DNA of 43,461 bases, taken from positions 1 to 43,461 of the forward strand of contig RHMC01000050.1 in the NCBI GenBank assembly GCA_003719395.1. Reading direction: 5' to 3'. A model generated the notes under the pieces. The model was not told the origin of the DNA. It did no database searches and saw nothing but the letters and a program-made list of their open reading frames with translations. The stretch is from Streptomyces altiplanensis (lineage in GTDB: Bacteria; Actinomycetota; Actinomycetes; Streptomycetales; Streptomycetaceae). Shown here one piece after another: positions 19,221 to 27,836 of this stretch (positions are counted from its first letter, which is position 1; every line of letters starts with the position of its first letter). The translations under genes were made by a program, and so were the position numbers.

Positions 19221-19819
19221 TCCTTCTTGCCCTTGTTGATCTTCATGCTCAGACCGGAGAGCTTGAAGGTGCCGGCGTTGGTGGCCCACGCCGTCTGCCG
19301 CAGATCGGTGATGCTGACGGTGTCGGCCTGCTGGGCGAACATGTCCTGCATGCCCTGGGCGTCGGCCGGGCCCTTGTCCAGGGTGGAGGCGTCGCGGCCG
19401 ATCTCGATGTTCGTGAAGGTCGCGTTGCCGGACAGCTGGGTGGCGTCGACGAAGAGGTCAGTCGCCTTGACCGGGGTCTTCTTGCCGGCGGTCAGGTTGA
19501 GCGAGATGTCGCCGATCACCGGGAGCGAGGTGACCACCGACTGGCAGAGGCTGTTGAGCTCGGCCTCCTTGATGGCGGTGACCGCCACCGGGATGAGTTC
19601 CTCCCGGGCGTTGACGTCCACGCTGCCGTACTGGGCGAAGCCCTCGCCGGTCAGGCTCTTGGCGGAGACCTTGAACTGCTGGCCCGAGACCGCGAAGGAG
19701 GCGGCGAGCGCTCCTTGGGCGAGGGCGATGCCGAGGCCGGCGGTGACGGCGACGGCCGGGACCGTCAGGACGGCGAAGCGCCGCCATCTCACCCGGCCCT
19801 CGTCTAAGTCGTGTTCCAT
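19211..19819 (-). CDS. DUF6230 membrane-anchored protein
   Basis: 202 residues. One N-terminal helix (about 15-38, FAVLTVPAVAVTAGLGIALA) acts as a signal anchor; the rest is an extracellular beta-rich domain (FAVSGQQFKVSAKSLTGEGF, VDATQLSGNATFTNIEIGRD) ending in Lys-rich MKINKGKKECF. This matches the DUF6230 family, which is usually encoded just before DUF6114. ATG 19819 has AAGGGGA 6 nt upstream. It is the first gene of a three-gene overlapping operon; the promoter and leader repeats are annotated separately. Confidence 0.8.
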   Translation of the reverse strand: MEHDLDEGRVRWRRFAVLTVPAVAVTAGLGIALAQGALAASFAVSGQQFKVSAKSLTGEGFAQYGSVDVNAREELIPVAVTAIKEAELNSLCQSVVTSLPVIGDISLNLTAGKKTPVKATDLFVDATQLSGNATFTNIEIGRDASTLDKGPADAQGMQDMFAQQADTVSITDLRQTAWATNAGTFKLSGLSMKINKGKKECF

Positions 19820-19854
19820 GACAGATTCCCCTTGGGTGGGTGGGGTGGGGTCGG

Positions 19855-19895
19855 TGCGATCCGGTACGAACCAGTGCGGTCCGGTGCGCTCCGGT
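19855..19895 (-). repeat. Four tandem 10-bp repeats in the DUF6230 leader
   Basis: On the plus strand the repeats begin at 19855, 19865, 19875 and 19885: TGCGATCCGG, TACGAACCAG, TGCGGTCCGG, TGCGCTCCGG. Three match TGCGNTCCGG and one is degenerate. The 10-bp period puts all copies on one face of the helix. A perfect palindrome TCGCATGCGA follows at 19895-19904. The block lies between the predicted promoter and the DUF6230 start codon. Confidence 0.7.
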
Positions 19896-19935
19896 CGCAT
19901 GCGATCGCTTACTCGTCAGTACGACCGTGGAGTTG

Positions 19936-19964
19936 AATGTAAGAGTGCCAATGACGGTTGGCAA
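19936..19964 (-). promoter_or_regulatory. Predicted DUF6230 promoter with palindrome in spacer
   Basis: On the minus strand TTGCCA (19964-19959) and TACATT (19941-19936) are separated by 17 bp, close to the housekeeping -35/-10 consensus. An inverted repeat TGCCAA-N6-TTGGCA (19946-19963) fills the -35 and spacer, the position used by MerR-family regulators, and a MerR gene begins nearby. MerR promoters usually have 19-20 bp spacers, so repression or another regulator remains possible. Confidence 0.5.
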
Positions 19965-19995
19965 GGTTGTGCGAACGCCGCCTTTCGGCCAAGTC

Positions 19996-20757
19996 CTACT
20001 GCTCCGTACGCAGCAGCGCGGCGACTTCCGCCTCCACCCTCCGGGCCATCGCGCGCGCGAATTCCGCGGCCACGACCTCACCCGCCACCGGGCGCAGCGC
20101 CGCTGCCGCCTCCGCGATGTGATCCAACTGCGTGGCCGAAAGCCGCTCCAGGCCCTCCGGGCCGATCACATGCCGCCGGAACAGGGCGACGAACCGGTCC
20201 GCGAGCGCCGCCGCCTGAGCGTGGACGAAGCCCCCGGCGTCCAGGATCTCCGCGAGCGGCACCCCCTGCCGCAGCAGTGTCAGCGTCGCCTCCAGCAGCC
20301 GCCGGTTCGGGAAGGTGACGGCGTCCCCGTCGACCCGTACGTACTCCAGCGCGACGGCCCGCCGGGTGTCCTGGGAGGTCGCCGCCGGGCCGAACAGTTC
20401 CCGCAGCTCGGCCAGGTCCATCGTGACGGGCTCCTCGTGCACCCAGTCGCGGGTCATCTCCCTCCTCAGACCGAGGAGTTGGGCGATGCCACCCCCCTGC
20501 TCCCAGGCGGTCAGCAGCTCGGCGATGCCGTTCACCGTGTAGCCGCGGCCGAGCAGGTCGTCGATCAGCCGCAGCCGGGCCAGGTGGTCGTCGGAGTACC
20601 AGGCGATCCGGCCCTCCCGGCGGGGCGGGGGCAGCAGCCCGCGCTCCTGGTAGTAGCGCAGATTGCGGACTTTCACGCCGGCCGCCCGGGCCACTTCCTC
20701 CCGGCGGTACCGCGCCCCACCCGCCGCCACCGCGTCCCCCGCCACCTCGCTGCTCAC
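19996..20757 (-). CDS. MerR-family transcriptional regulator
   Basis: 253 residues. The N-terminal winged helix is clear: YRREEVARAAGVKVRNLRYY (about 17-36), then ERGLLPPPRREGRIAWYS and a second helix pair. A coiled-coil linker (LLGRGYTVNGIAELLTAWEQ) and a helical C-terminal domain follow; no metal-binding Cys cluster is present, so it is not a metal sensor of the MerR/CueR type. GTG 20757 is chosen because the HTH begins about 17 residues later. The gene lies directly upstream of the DUF6230 promoter on the same strand, making that operon a likely target. Confidence 0.82.
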   Translation of the reverse strand: MSSEVAGDAVAAGGARYRREEVARAAGVKVRNLRYYQERGLLPPPRREGRIAWYSDDHLARLRLIDDLLGRGYTVNGIAELLTAWEQGGGIAQLLGLRREMTRDWVHEEPVTMDLAELRELFGPAATSQDTRRAVALEYVRVDGDAVTFPNRRLLEATLTLLRQGVPLAEILDAGGFVHAQAAALADRFVALFRRHVIGPEGLERLSATQLDHIAEAAAALRPVAGEVVAAEFARAMARRVEAEVAALLRTEQ

Positions 20758-20926
20758 GGCCCCGAGCCTAATGCCGTACGGGACGCGTCCGGGAGTTGTC
20801 GTCAAAGTGTCACGCCCGCATCGGCGGCGAGGTGCGGGCGACCGCCGCTCGGCAGGACTCGGCATCCGGCCGTTCCGGTCGTCCGACTCGCAGGCGCCCG
20901 CTTCCGATGCGGCATCGGCATCGACA

Positions 20927-21856
20927 TCAGGCGATGTCCAGCACCGCCTTGCCGTGAAGGCGGCGTTCGAGGAGGGCGTCGACAGCCTCGGCAACCCTGT
21001 CCCAGCTGCCGCGCCACGAGATCTGCGGGTCGAGTTCGCCGACGGCGACGCGGTGGGCGAGCCAGGTCAGGTCGGGAGCGAGACCCGTGCAGGCGGGCAG
21101 GGAGAAAGTGGCGATCGAGCGGTTGTGCCGGCCGCTGTCACCGAAGAGTGCGCCGAAGGGGAAGGTTTCGCCCTGGTGTGCGGAATGCCCGACCGCGACC
21201 AGAGTGCCTCCCTGAGCCAGCATGCCGTAAGCGTCGACGAGTTGCTGACCGCCCACCAGGTCCACGACGCCGTCCACCGGCTCACCGACCTCAAGCGGAC
21301 CGGCCACCACCTCGTGCGCCCCGTTTGCCCGCAGGCTCTCACCGTGCTTCTCCGGGTCTCCGGTGGAGGCAATGACGTGTGCACCACCGAGGGCGGCGAG
21401 CCGCACGGCATACCGGCCGGTGCCGCCCGTGGCGCCGGTGACCAGGATGCGCCTGCCCAAGATCGGGCCGATGCGGTGCAGCGCCCTCAGGGCACTGGCT
21501 CCGGCGACGGGAACAGTGCTGACCGCTCCCGGGTCGGATCCGGACGGAACCGTCCCGATCCAGCCGGTGTCCACTGCACGGAGTCCGGCCCACGCGCCGT
21601 CGATGCCGAGCGTGACCACGGAGGTGCCGACCGCAGGGCCGGACCCGTCAGCGGCGGCCCGCACCACCACCCCGGCCGCGTCCCAGCCGAGGACGGCTCC
21701 GTCGGGCGCTTCTTGCAGGCTGAACCGCACCTCACCGTAGTTGAGGGATGTCGCCGTCACCCGGATCAGAGCCTGATGCGGGGCAGGTACGGGATCGGGC
21801 GCCTCACCGAGGCGTAGCCCGGTGGGTGCGGAGCGGTCAATGAGCAGAGCACGCAT
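20927..21856 (-). CDS. MDR-family zinc-independent oxidoreductase (quinone reductase-like)
   Basis: 309 residues. GroES-like N-terminal domain (RVTATSLNYGEVRFSL, LGWDAAGVVV) and an NADPH-binding Rossmann domain (ILVTGATGGTGRYAVRLA, about 142-160). The catalytic zinc Cys/His ligands of alcohol dehydrogenases are missing, so a quinone or enone reductase is likely. ATG 21856. It diverges from a TetR gene over a 97-bp gap that contains a perfect palindrome, so it is probably the repressor's target and induced by its substrate. Confidence 0.82.
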   Translation of the reverse strand: MRALLIDRSAPTGLRLGEAPDPVPAPHQALIRVTATSLNYGEVRFSLQEAPDGAVLGWDAAGVVVRAAADGSGPAVGTSVVTLGIDGAWAGLRAVDTGWIGTVPSGSDPGAVSTVPVAGASALRALHRIGPILGRRILVTGATGGTGRYAVRLAALGGAHVIASTGDPEKHGESLRANGAHEVVAGPLEVGEPVDGVVDLVGGQQLVDAYGMLAQGGTLVAVGHSAHQGETFPFGALFGDSGRHNRSIATFSLPACTGLAPDLTWLAHRVAVGELDPQISWRGSWDRVAEAVDALLERRLHGKAVLDIA

Positions 21857-21895
21857 GGATGTTGCCCCCTTCAGCAGGAATCAAGAACCACAGTT

Positions 21896-21912
21896 ATGCC
21901 ACTCAGTGGCAT
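21896..21912. promoter_or_regulatory. Operator palindrome between oxidoreductase and tetR-type gene
   Basis: ATGCCACT-C-AGTGGCAT is a perfect 17-bp palindrome in the divergent gap. On the minus strand it falls between a possible -35 TTGCAA (21922-21917) and the oxidoreductase start, and it is close to the TetR gene start, so one bound dimer could control both genes. Confidence 0.65.
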
Positions 21913-21953
21913 TAGCTTGCAAGGGGCGTTCGCCTATTGGGTACGATCACGCC

Positions 21954-22637
21954 ATGACTGCTGAGCTTCCGTCGTCCGGCGACAGCCGACTTCCGCTGCG
22001 CGAGCGCAAGAAGCAGCGCACACGTCAAGCGCTGATCGACACCGCCCTGGAGCTGTTCACCGCGCGGGGCTTCAGCGGGGTGACCCTCGATGAGCTCTGC
22101 GATGCGGTGGACGTCTCCAAGCGCACGTTCTTCCGCAACTTCGCCAGCAAAGAAGACGTGGCCATGGCACCGACACAGGACTTGTGGCGGGCCTTCCTCG
22201 ACGATCTGGAAACCCGCGAACCCTACGGCCGCCCGCTGGCAGAGATGCTCCAGGAGGCCCTTCTTGCCGCGCTTGAGCGGATGGACGAGGAAGGCTGGGC
22301 CCGCCGTGTCCTGCTCAGCCGGCGGCTGGCCGGGACGACCCCGTCCATGGACGCGCACGGCCTGCACTTCTGCCACGAGACCAGCCGCACGGCGCTCGGC
22401 ACCCTGCACCGCCGGCTCCGCTTCGCCACCCCCGGCGACCTGCGACCGCAGCTCGCCCTGGACTTGCTGGTCGCCGCCTTCCACTGCGCGCTCGACCGGT
22501 GGGCCAACCGGCCGGGCACTCCCACCCGCAGTGACCTCGCCACCGATGTGCGCAGCGCATTCGCCGCGCTCCCCGGCAGTCTCACACTGACCGCCGAACT
22601 CCGGCCCACGAGACCAGGATCGGCGGGCGCGACCTGA
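21954..22637 (+). CDS. TetR-family transcriptional regulator
   Basis: 227 residues. Residues about 20-66 are a TetR DNA-binding domain: TRQALIDTALELFTARGFSG, then LDELCDAVDVSKRTFFRNFA and SKEDV, with the usual HTH and the aromatic YxxF-like recognition helix (here RTFFRNF). The C-terminal ligand-binding part is all helical and of MftR/TetR_C type length. ATG 21954 is used; it sits 41 bp after the palindromic operator. Divergent oxidoreductase as neighbour suggests control of that gene and of itself. Confidence 0.88.
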   Translation: MTAELPSSGDSRLPLRERKKQRTRQALIDTALELFTARGFSGVTLDELCDAVDVSKRTFFRNFASKEDVAMAPTQDLWRAFLDDLETREPYGRPLAEMLQEALLAALERMDEEGWARRVLLSRRLAGTTPSMDAHGLHFCHETSRTALGTLHRRLRFATPGDLRPQLALDLLVAAFHCALDRWANRPGTPTRSDLATDVRSAFAALPGSLTLTAELRPTRPGSAGAT

Positions 22638-22679
22638 GAAGCGGCCTCACCGGAAGAGCGCGGACGGCGAAGGAGGAAC

Positions 22680-22724
22680 AAAAAGGGATGGGCCGGGAGA
22701 GCGAAACGCTCTCCGGCCCATCCC
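22680..22724 (-). terminator. Rho-independent terminator of the DUF4234 gene
   Basis: Left arm 22685-22703 and right arm 22707-22724 pair over 18 bp (one bulged G) around an AAA loop. On the minus strand the hairpin is followed by TTTTT (22684-22680). It lies between convergent genes and may also stop the TetR transcript. Confidence 0.85.
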
Positions 22725-22755
22725 CGCGTGCCGACGCCACGTGTGTGGCGGCGGA

Positions 22756-23136
22756 TCAGGCGCGGTCGGCCCAGACCGTGTTCAGCTTGCTCTGGTAGTA
22801 GAGCGGGGTCAGGCCGAGGACGAAGCCGAGCAGCAGGCCGACGACGCCGGAGCAGTCGGAGGTCACGCCGGCGGCGCGCTGCGCCTGGGCGATGCGAGAG
22901 CCGGTCTTCACGATGGAGACGAACGGCGGGACGATCAGGAACGAGCCGAGGGTGATGGCGACGACCGCCATGCCGGGGTTGACCTCAATGGTCGGGTCGA
23001 TCGCCTTCACCTGCTTGTTGACCTTGTAGTACCAGACCAGCCAGTAGATACCGAAGGTCACCAGAGTGAGCAGCCAGGTGACGACCGGGCTGGAAGGAGC
23101 GCCGGCGGGCGCGGACGTGCGGACGTCGGTGGACAT
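22756..23136 (-). CDS. DUF4234 membrane protein
   Basis: 126 residues. TWLLTLVTFGIYWLVWYYK at the first helix is the DUF4234 signature, followed by two more helices (MAVVAITLGSFLIVPPFVSI and VVGLLLGFVLGLTPLYYQSK), the last ending in YYQSKLN. Function is unknown. ATG 23136 is preferred over ATG 23148 because GGGGA lies 5-6 nt before it. It stands alone and ends in a strong terminator; a small palindrome lies upstream. Confidence 0.82.
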   Translation of the reverse strand: MSTDVRTSAPAGAPSSPVVTWLLTLVTFGIYWLVWYYKVNKQVKAIDPTIEVNPGMAVVAITLGSFLIVPPFVSIVKTGSRIAQAQRAAGVTSDCSGVVGLLLGFVLGLTPLYYQSKLNTVWADRA

Positions 23137-23249
23137 CGTTTTCCCCATTTGCTTGCTGTGCTTCCTGCTGCCCGTCCTGGCTGAGCCACCCCACGGGAGC
23201 AGGGAAGAGATGAGTGTGCCGCCTCGCGTTGGTGCTGTTGGGGCGAGGG

Positions 23250-23264
23250 CTTACGAAGCGTAAG
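23250..23264. promoter_or_regulatory. Short palindrome upstream of DUF4234 gene
   Basis: CTTACG-AAG-CGTAAG, a perfect 6-bp inverted repeat about 115 bp before the DUF4234 start. It could be an operator; no regulator gene is adjacent. Confidence 0.3.
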
Positions 23265-23296
23265 GGCTCTGATCACGCCAAGGACGAGTAGGGGCA

Positions 23297-23578
23297 TTAC
23301 GAGTTCATTACAAGGCGCAAACCGGGGGATTCAGCCAGGCCCCCTGGTGCCGGGTCCTTGGTTGTGGCGATGTCGTGCTTCTTGAACTCCGCGATGGCGG
23401 CGTCCCAGGCATTGCTCAGGGCGCCGTCCTCCTGCTCGTAGTGCCACAGGCGCAGGGCCTTGCCGTCACCCTCCGCGGCATCGGAGCCGCCGCCGCAGGC
23501 GGTCAGGGGTGCCACGAGTGCCGGGGCTGCCACGGCGAGCAGGACACGGTGTGACGTGCGGGAGCGCATGTTCGTCAT
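23297..23578 (-). pseudogene. Sugar ABC transporter binding lipoprotein, truncated
   Basis: 93 residues of which the first about 67 are the start of a carbohydrate-binding lipoprotein: signal peptide, lipobox LTAC with Cys28, a Gly/Ser/Asp linker, then LRLWHYEQEDGALSNAWDAA, the usual first strand and helix. After IAEFKK the sequence loses the family pattern and stops at 23297. About 350 residues are missing and no permease genes follow. ATG 23578 has AAGGA 7 nt upstream. The gene trails the alpha-glucosidase on the same strand, so a sugar-uptake operon has been cut here. Confidence 0.75.
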
Positions 23579-23651
23579 GAGGGTTCCTTGGGTGTGCACG
23601 GGAAGGGCGGTGCGGGGGGCGCGGGTGTTCAGGCAGTGTGTGGTGCGGGGG

Positions 23652-25399
23652 TCAGGCGGTGCGGCGGCGGTGGACGCGTGCTTCCCAGGGCTGCAGGGTG
23701 TGCGGGGTCGTGAGGGGTGTGGTGGCGGGGACGTTGGCGATGAGGGTTTCGCTGTGTTCCCAGCCGTGGGGCGGGGCGACGGTGAGGTCGTCTCCGCTGA
23801 AATTGGCCAGGACCAGGAGTTCGGTGCCGGATGCGCGTCGTGGCGGGTGAAGGCGTAGAGCTGCTGGTGGCCGGGGTGGAGCATGTGGAAGTCGCCGTGG
23901 GTGAGGGCGGGTTCGGTGTGCCGCAGGGCGATGAGGCGCCGGTAGTAGTGGAAGACCGAGTCCGGGTCGGTGAGCTGGGCCTTGGCGTTGATGCGCGTGT
24001 GGTCGGGGTTGACCGCGATCCAGGGGGTGCCGGCGGTGAAGCCGGCGTGCTCGGTGGTGTCCCACTGCATGGGGGTGCGCGCGTTGTCCCGGCTGCGGTG
24101 GCGCAGTCCGGTCAGGATCCGCTCCTCGTCCACGCCGAGGGCGAGCTGCTCGCGGTGGTGGTTGAGAGATTCGATGTCGCGGAAGTCGTCGATGGAGGTG
24201 AAGGGGGCGTTGGCCATGCCCAGTTCCTCGCCCTGGTAGACGTACGGGGTGCCGCGGTGCAGGTGCAGGACGGTGGCGAGCAGCTTGGCGGAGCGGTCGC
24301 GGCGGGCGGGGCTGTCGTCGCCGAAGCGGGAGACCACGCGGGGCTGGTCGTGGTTGTTCCAGTACAGGCTGTTCCAGCCGGTCTCGCCCAGGCCGGTCTG
24401 CCAGCGGCCGAGGCTGGCCTTGAGGTCGGTCAGCCTCAGCGGGCGGGTGTCGAACTTCCCGCCGGGGCCCTGGTCGAGGCCGACGTGCTCGAACTGGAAG
24501 ACCATGTCGACCTCGCGGCGGGCGGGGTCGGTGAAGAGCCTGGCCTCCTCGACGGTGACGCCGGGCATCTCGCCGACGGTCAGCAGCCGGCGCGGGTGGC
24601 CCTCGAAGACCTCGCGGTGCATCTCGGCGAGGTACTCGTGGATGCGGGGGCCGCAGATGTAGTGGGGGCTGCCGTCCCCGTAGCGGCTGCCCTCGTGCAC
24701 GGCTCCGTCGGGCAGGCCGGGAGCCTTGGAGATGAGGTTGATGACGTCCATGCGGAAGCCGTCGACGCCTCGGTCGAGCCACCAGCGCATCATGGCGTGG
24801 ACCGCCCGGCGGACTTCGGGGTTCTCCCAGTTGAGGTCGGGCTGCTTGCGGGAGAACAGGTGCAGGTAGTACTCGCCGCTCGTCTCGTCGTAGGTCCAGG
24901 TGGGGCCGGAGAAGAAGGAACCCCAGTTGTTGGGCTCCGCACCGGGCGTGCCCGGCTCCATGCCCTCGCGGGCCGGGCGCCAGATGTACCAGTCGCGCTT
25001 GTCCCCGTGCGGGCCGCCGTCGCGGGAGGCGGTGAACCAGGGGTGCTCGTCGGAGGTGTGGTTGACGACCAGGTCCATGACGAGCTTCATGCCGCGCTCG
25101 TGGACGGCGGCCAGCAGCCGGTCGAAGTCGGCCAGGGTGCCGAAGAGCGGGTCGATGTCCTGGTAGTCGCTGATGTCGTAGCCGTTGTCGTCGTGCGGGG
25201 AGGGGTAGACCGGGGAGAGCCACAGGACGTCGACGCCGAGTTGGGCGAGGTAGTCCAGGCGCTCGATGATGCCTTGCAGGTCACCGATGCCGTCCGCGTC
25301 GGAGTCGGCGAAGCTGCGCGGATAGATCTGATAGACCACCGCCTCGCTCCACCAGGAGTCGGCAGGACTGACTTCGTTCACGGGCACGTCAAACCTCAT
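23652..25399 (-). CDS. GH13 alpha-glucosidase (one frameshift)
   Basis: About 582 residues. It hydrolyses alpha-glucosidic links of malto- or isomalto-oligosaccharides in the cytoplasm (no signal peptide). GH13 motifs: DLVVNHTSDEHPWF; GFRMDVINL with nucleophile D218; VGEMPG with acid/base E277; NNHDQPR with D351. The C-terminal beta domain lies beyond a frame break near 23831-23836; one added base joins FTRHDA to SGTELLVLANFSGDD. ATG 25399 has no clear ribosome-binding site, though the family begins near here (WWSEAVVYQIYPRSF). The neighbouring binding protein is truncated, so the uptake partner is lost or lies elsewhere. Confidence 0.88.
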
Positions 25400-25469
25400 C
25401 GTGATAGTTGTGTGACTCTGAGTTCTGTTGCCGTCGGCCGGCTCGGGGTGTCGCCGCTTCTACCAAGGG

Positions 25470-25868
25470 TTACCGGTTCTCGGTCGAATTCGACCCGCAG
25501 CTGTGCACCACCTGCAACGACATGTCCGGCCCCGCGAACGACGCGTCCCAGAAGGCCAGGCCCGCCTCGGCTTCTTCCAGAGCGCCTCTGTGGTCGCCCT
25601 TGCGGGCCCGCTCCGCGCCGGCTGCCTCGTGCAGCAGTGCGGAGCTGTCGGCCTGCGTCTCCTCCAGCGCCAGCCGGTAACCCGTCGGCGTGTTCGCGAT
25701 CAGCTCGGCGTCCAGCTGCGACCGCGCCCGGGAGACCAGCACCTGTACCGCCTTGCCCGGCCGGTCCGGCTGCGCGTCCGGCCACAGCCCTTCCACGAGC
25801 CGCCCGGTGCTGCACCCGGCCCGCAGGTCGACGGTGAGCAGCGCCAGCAGCCGCGCAGACGCGGCGCG
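25470..25868 (-). pseudogene. SARP/BTAD regulator fragment
   Basis: About 132 residues match the middle of SARP-type activators: the end of the OmpR-like winged helix (TGRLVEGLWPDAQP..., KAVQVLVSRARSQLD, NTPTGYRLAL) and the first helices of the bacterial transcriptional activation domain (ALLHEAAGAERARKGD, ALEEAEAGLAFWD). The first DNA-binding strands and everything after the second BTAD helix are gone, and no start with a ribosome-binding site is apparent. It is a decayed piece of a larger regulator, probably the AfsR-like NB-ARC type. Confidence 0.7.
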
Positions 25869-26346
25869 GTTGTCTCCTGTCCGCGGCAGGCGACGCGGGG
25901 CAGCAAGGTCAGCTCGGAGGTCACCCGTGCAGACCAGCCAGCGTCCCGCGCCCCCGGAGCGAGCCGCCGGGCCGCAGGCCGGCGCACCGTCGTACCCGTC
26001 CGGGCAGCCTCCCGCCGGCGCCGGGCCGCCCGCCCGGCCGAATACGCCGCCGCCGTCCGTGCCCCCGTCCGCACCATCAACAAGCCCTGGGTGCACCACC
26101 TCTACTGCGCCCCGCACTCCTTCCGCCTCTCCGGCGCGGACCCGACCGCGGACATCGTGGTGATGATCCGGTACGCCGGCCACAAGCTCCAGCAGATGAA
26201 ATCCCGGCCGGGTACGTCGAGCGTGGGCCGGCCGGTGACGCGGCCCCGGCCCGCCGGTGCCCCGCAAATGCCGGATGGCAGGCATACACCTCTCCAGGCC
26301 GGGAAGACGCCGCCCGGAAGCGCACCAGCCGGAGGAGGACAGACAC
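25869..26346 (+). other. Upstream region of the sigma-factor gene, no clear gene
   Basis: 478 bases. Frames run through it on both strands but none is recognisable; a plus-strand stretch at about 26080-26200 (NKPWVHHLYC...) has a protein-like look without a family match and may be debris. The end carries GGAGGAGG, the ribosome-binding site of the sigma-factor gene. No promoter could be assigned. Confidence 0.4.
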
Positions 26347-27234
26347 ATGACAGCGATTGGTCAGGTCGACACGGTCGAGGCGCAGGCCGCAGCGTCATTC
26401 GGCGTCGAGGCTCCCGGCGGCGCAGGCGAGCTGCCCTGGATCGAGGATGCCGGGAAGGTGGCCCCCAAGGACGCGCGGGCTCTTTCGAAGGTGTTCTTCG
26501 ACCGGCTTCAGGTCCTGGAAGAGGGCACACACGAGTACCAGTACGCCCGCAACACCCTCATCGAGATGAACCTGTCCCTGGTCCGGTTCGCCGCCGGCCG
26601 CTTCCGCAACCGCGGCAGCGGCGACATGGAGGACATCGTCCAGGTCGGCACCATCGGCCTGATCAAGGCCATCGACCGGTTCGACCTCTCCCGCGAGGTC
26701 GAGTTCACCTCGTTCGCCGTGCCCTACATCGTGGGGGAGATCAAGCGGTTCTTCCGCGACACCACCTGGGCCGTCCACGTGCCCCGGCGCCTGCAGGAGC
26801 TGCGCGTGGAGATCACCAAGGCGAAGGAACAGCTCGCCACCGGCCTGGACCGCGAGCCGACCGTCAAGGAACTCGCCGCCCACCTGGAGCTGGACGAGGA
26901 CGAGGTCGTCGAAGGTCTCGTGGCCTCCAACGGCTACACCGCGGGCTCCCTGGACATGCCCGCCGACCCCGACGCCGGCCAGTCCAGCCAGGCCCGCGCG
27001 CTGGCCGACGTGCTGGGCGAACCGGACCCCGCCATGGAGACGATCGAGAACCTGCACACCCTGGCTCCGCTCCTGGCACGTCTCGACGAGAGGGAGCAGC
27101 GCATCATCACCATGCGTTTCGGCCAGGAGATGACCCAGTCGCAGATCGGCGCCGAGCTGGGCGTCTCCCAGATGCAGGTCTCCCGCCTCCTCAGCCGCAC
27201 CCTGGCCAAGCTCCGCACCGGCATGCTGGCCTGA
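26347..27234 (+). CDS. RNA polymerase sigma factor, SigB/SigF/SigG type
   Basis: 295 residues, usual for the group 3 stress/sporulation sigma factors. Region 2: NTLIEMNLSLVRFAAGRF, then DIVQVGTIGLIKAIDRFDLS and FTSFAVPYIVGEIKRFFRD. Region 3: LQELRVEITKAKEQLA and EPTVKELAAHLE. Region 4: LDEREQRIITMRFGQEMTQS, then QIGAELGVSQMQVSRLLSR with the recognition helix. There is no region 1.1, as expected. ATG 26347 has a strong GGAGGAGG 8 nt upstream. An RsbW-type ATPase follows on the same strand 134 bp later, so partner-switching control is likely. Confidence 0.9.
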   Translation: MTAIGQVDTVEAQAAASFGVEAPGGAGELPWIEDAGKVAPKDARALSKVFFDRLQVLEEGTHEYQYARNTLIEMNLSLVRFAAGRFRNRGSGDMEDIVQVGTIGLIKAIDRFDLSREVEFTSFAVPYIVGEIKRFFRDTTWAVHVPRRLQELRVEITKAKEQLATGLDREPTVKELAAHLELDEDEVVEGLVASNGYTAGSLDMPADPDAGQSSQARALADVLGEPDPAMETIENLHTLAPLLARLDEREQRIITMRFGQEMTQSQIGAELGVSQMQVSRLLSRTLAKLRTGMLA

Positions 27235-27368
27235 CGTGCCGAGTGCCCGGTTCCGACGCCCTCATCGGTTGTGCTCGTCATGTGCAGATGCGCGACATCG
27301 GCATGAGTGCCGGAAGATCGGGCAGCCCGTAAGGCTCCAGGTTCCGACGGGACAAAGGAGTGAAAGAT

Positions 27369-27806
27369 GTGGCTACTGACCGAGATCATTCGGAAGTCGG
27401 CCTGTTGACCACCATGAGTATCAAACAAAGCTGGCACTTCGAGGGTGTGCTGAGCGACGTGAGCGAAGCCCGCGACCGGGCCTCGGATTTCCTCTACGGC
27501 CTTGCTCGCGCCCATCCGCCCGCGGCTCCGGACGCGCACGACGACGTACTGATCGTCGTCACCGAACTGGCTTCGAACGCGTTTGCTTTCGCCCCCGGGC
27601 CCTTCACCCTGACCTTGCGGGCGACGACGACCGGAACGCTGCACGTCGCCCTGACCGACACCAACCCCGCCGCACCCCGGCCACGGCCCTTCGACCTCGC
27701 CGGCCGCGGCGGGGTGGGGTGGCACCTCATCAACACGCTTGCCGAACAGACCATCGTCGTCCCGGATCCGGGCGGCAAGACGGTGCACGTCTTCCTCCCG
27801 TGGTGA
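27369..27806 (+). CDS. RsbW-type ATP-binding protein (anti-sigma kinase-like)
   Basis: 145 residues of a GHKL-fold ATPase: N-box VTELASNAF, then VALTDTNPAAP (G1-like) and GRGGVGWHLINTLA (G2-like), C-terminal strand KTVHVFLPW. Such proteins bind sigma factors and phosphorylate STAS partners. GTG 27369 is chosen since AAAGGAG lies 8 nt upstream; ATG 27414 (MSIKQSWHFEG) is an alternative. It follows the sigma-factor gene but 134 bp away, so it may have its own promoter. Which sigma factor it binds is inference from position. Confidence 0.8.
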   Translation: MATDRDHSEVGLLTTMSIKQSWHFEGVLSDVSEARDRASDFLYGLARAHPPAAPDAHDDVLIVVTELASNAFAFAPGPFTLTLRATTTGTLHVALTDTNPAAPRPRPFDLAGRGGVGWHLINTLAEQTIVVPDPGGKTVHVFLPW

Positions 27807-27836
27807 TCGCACAGTGCGCTCGCACAGCGCGCTCGC

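Noticed and set aside
23831..25837. 668-codon plus-strand frame with Val/Gly/Ala-rich product
   Set aside because: Antisense shadow of the alpha-glucosidase; low-complexity composition and no motifs.
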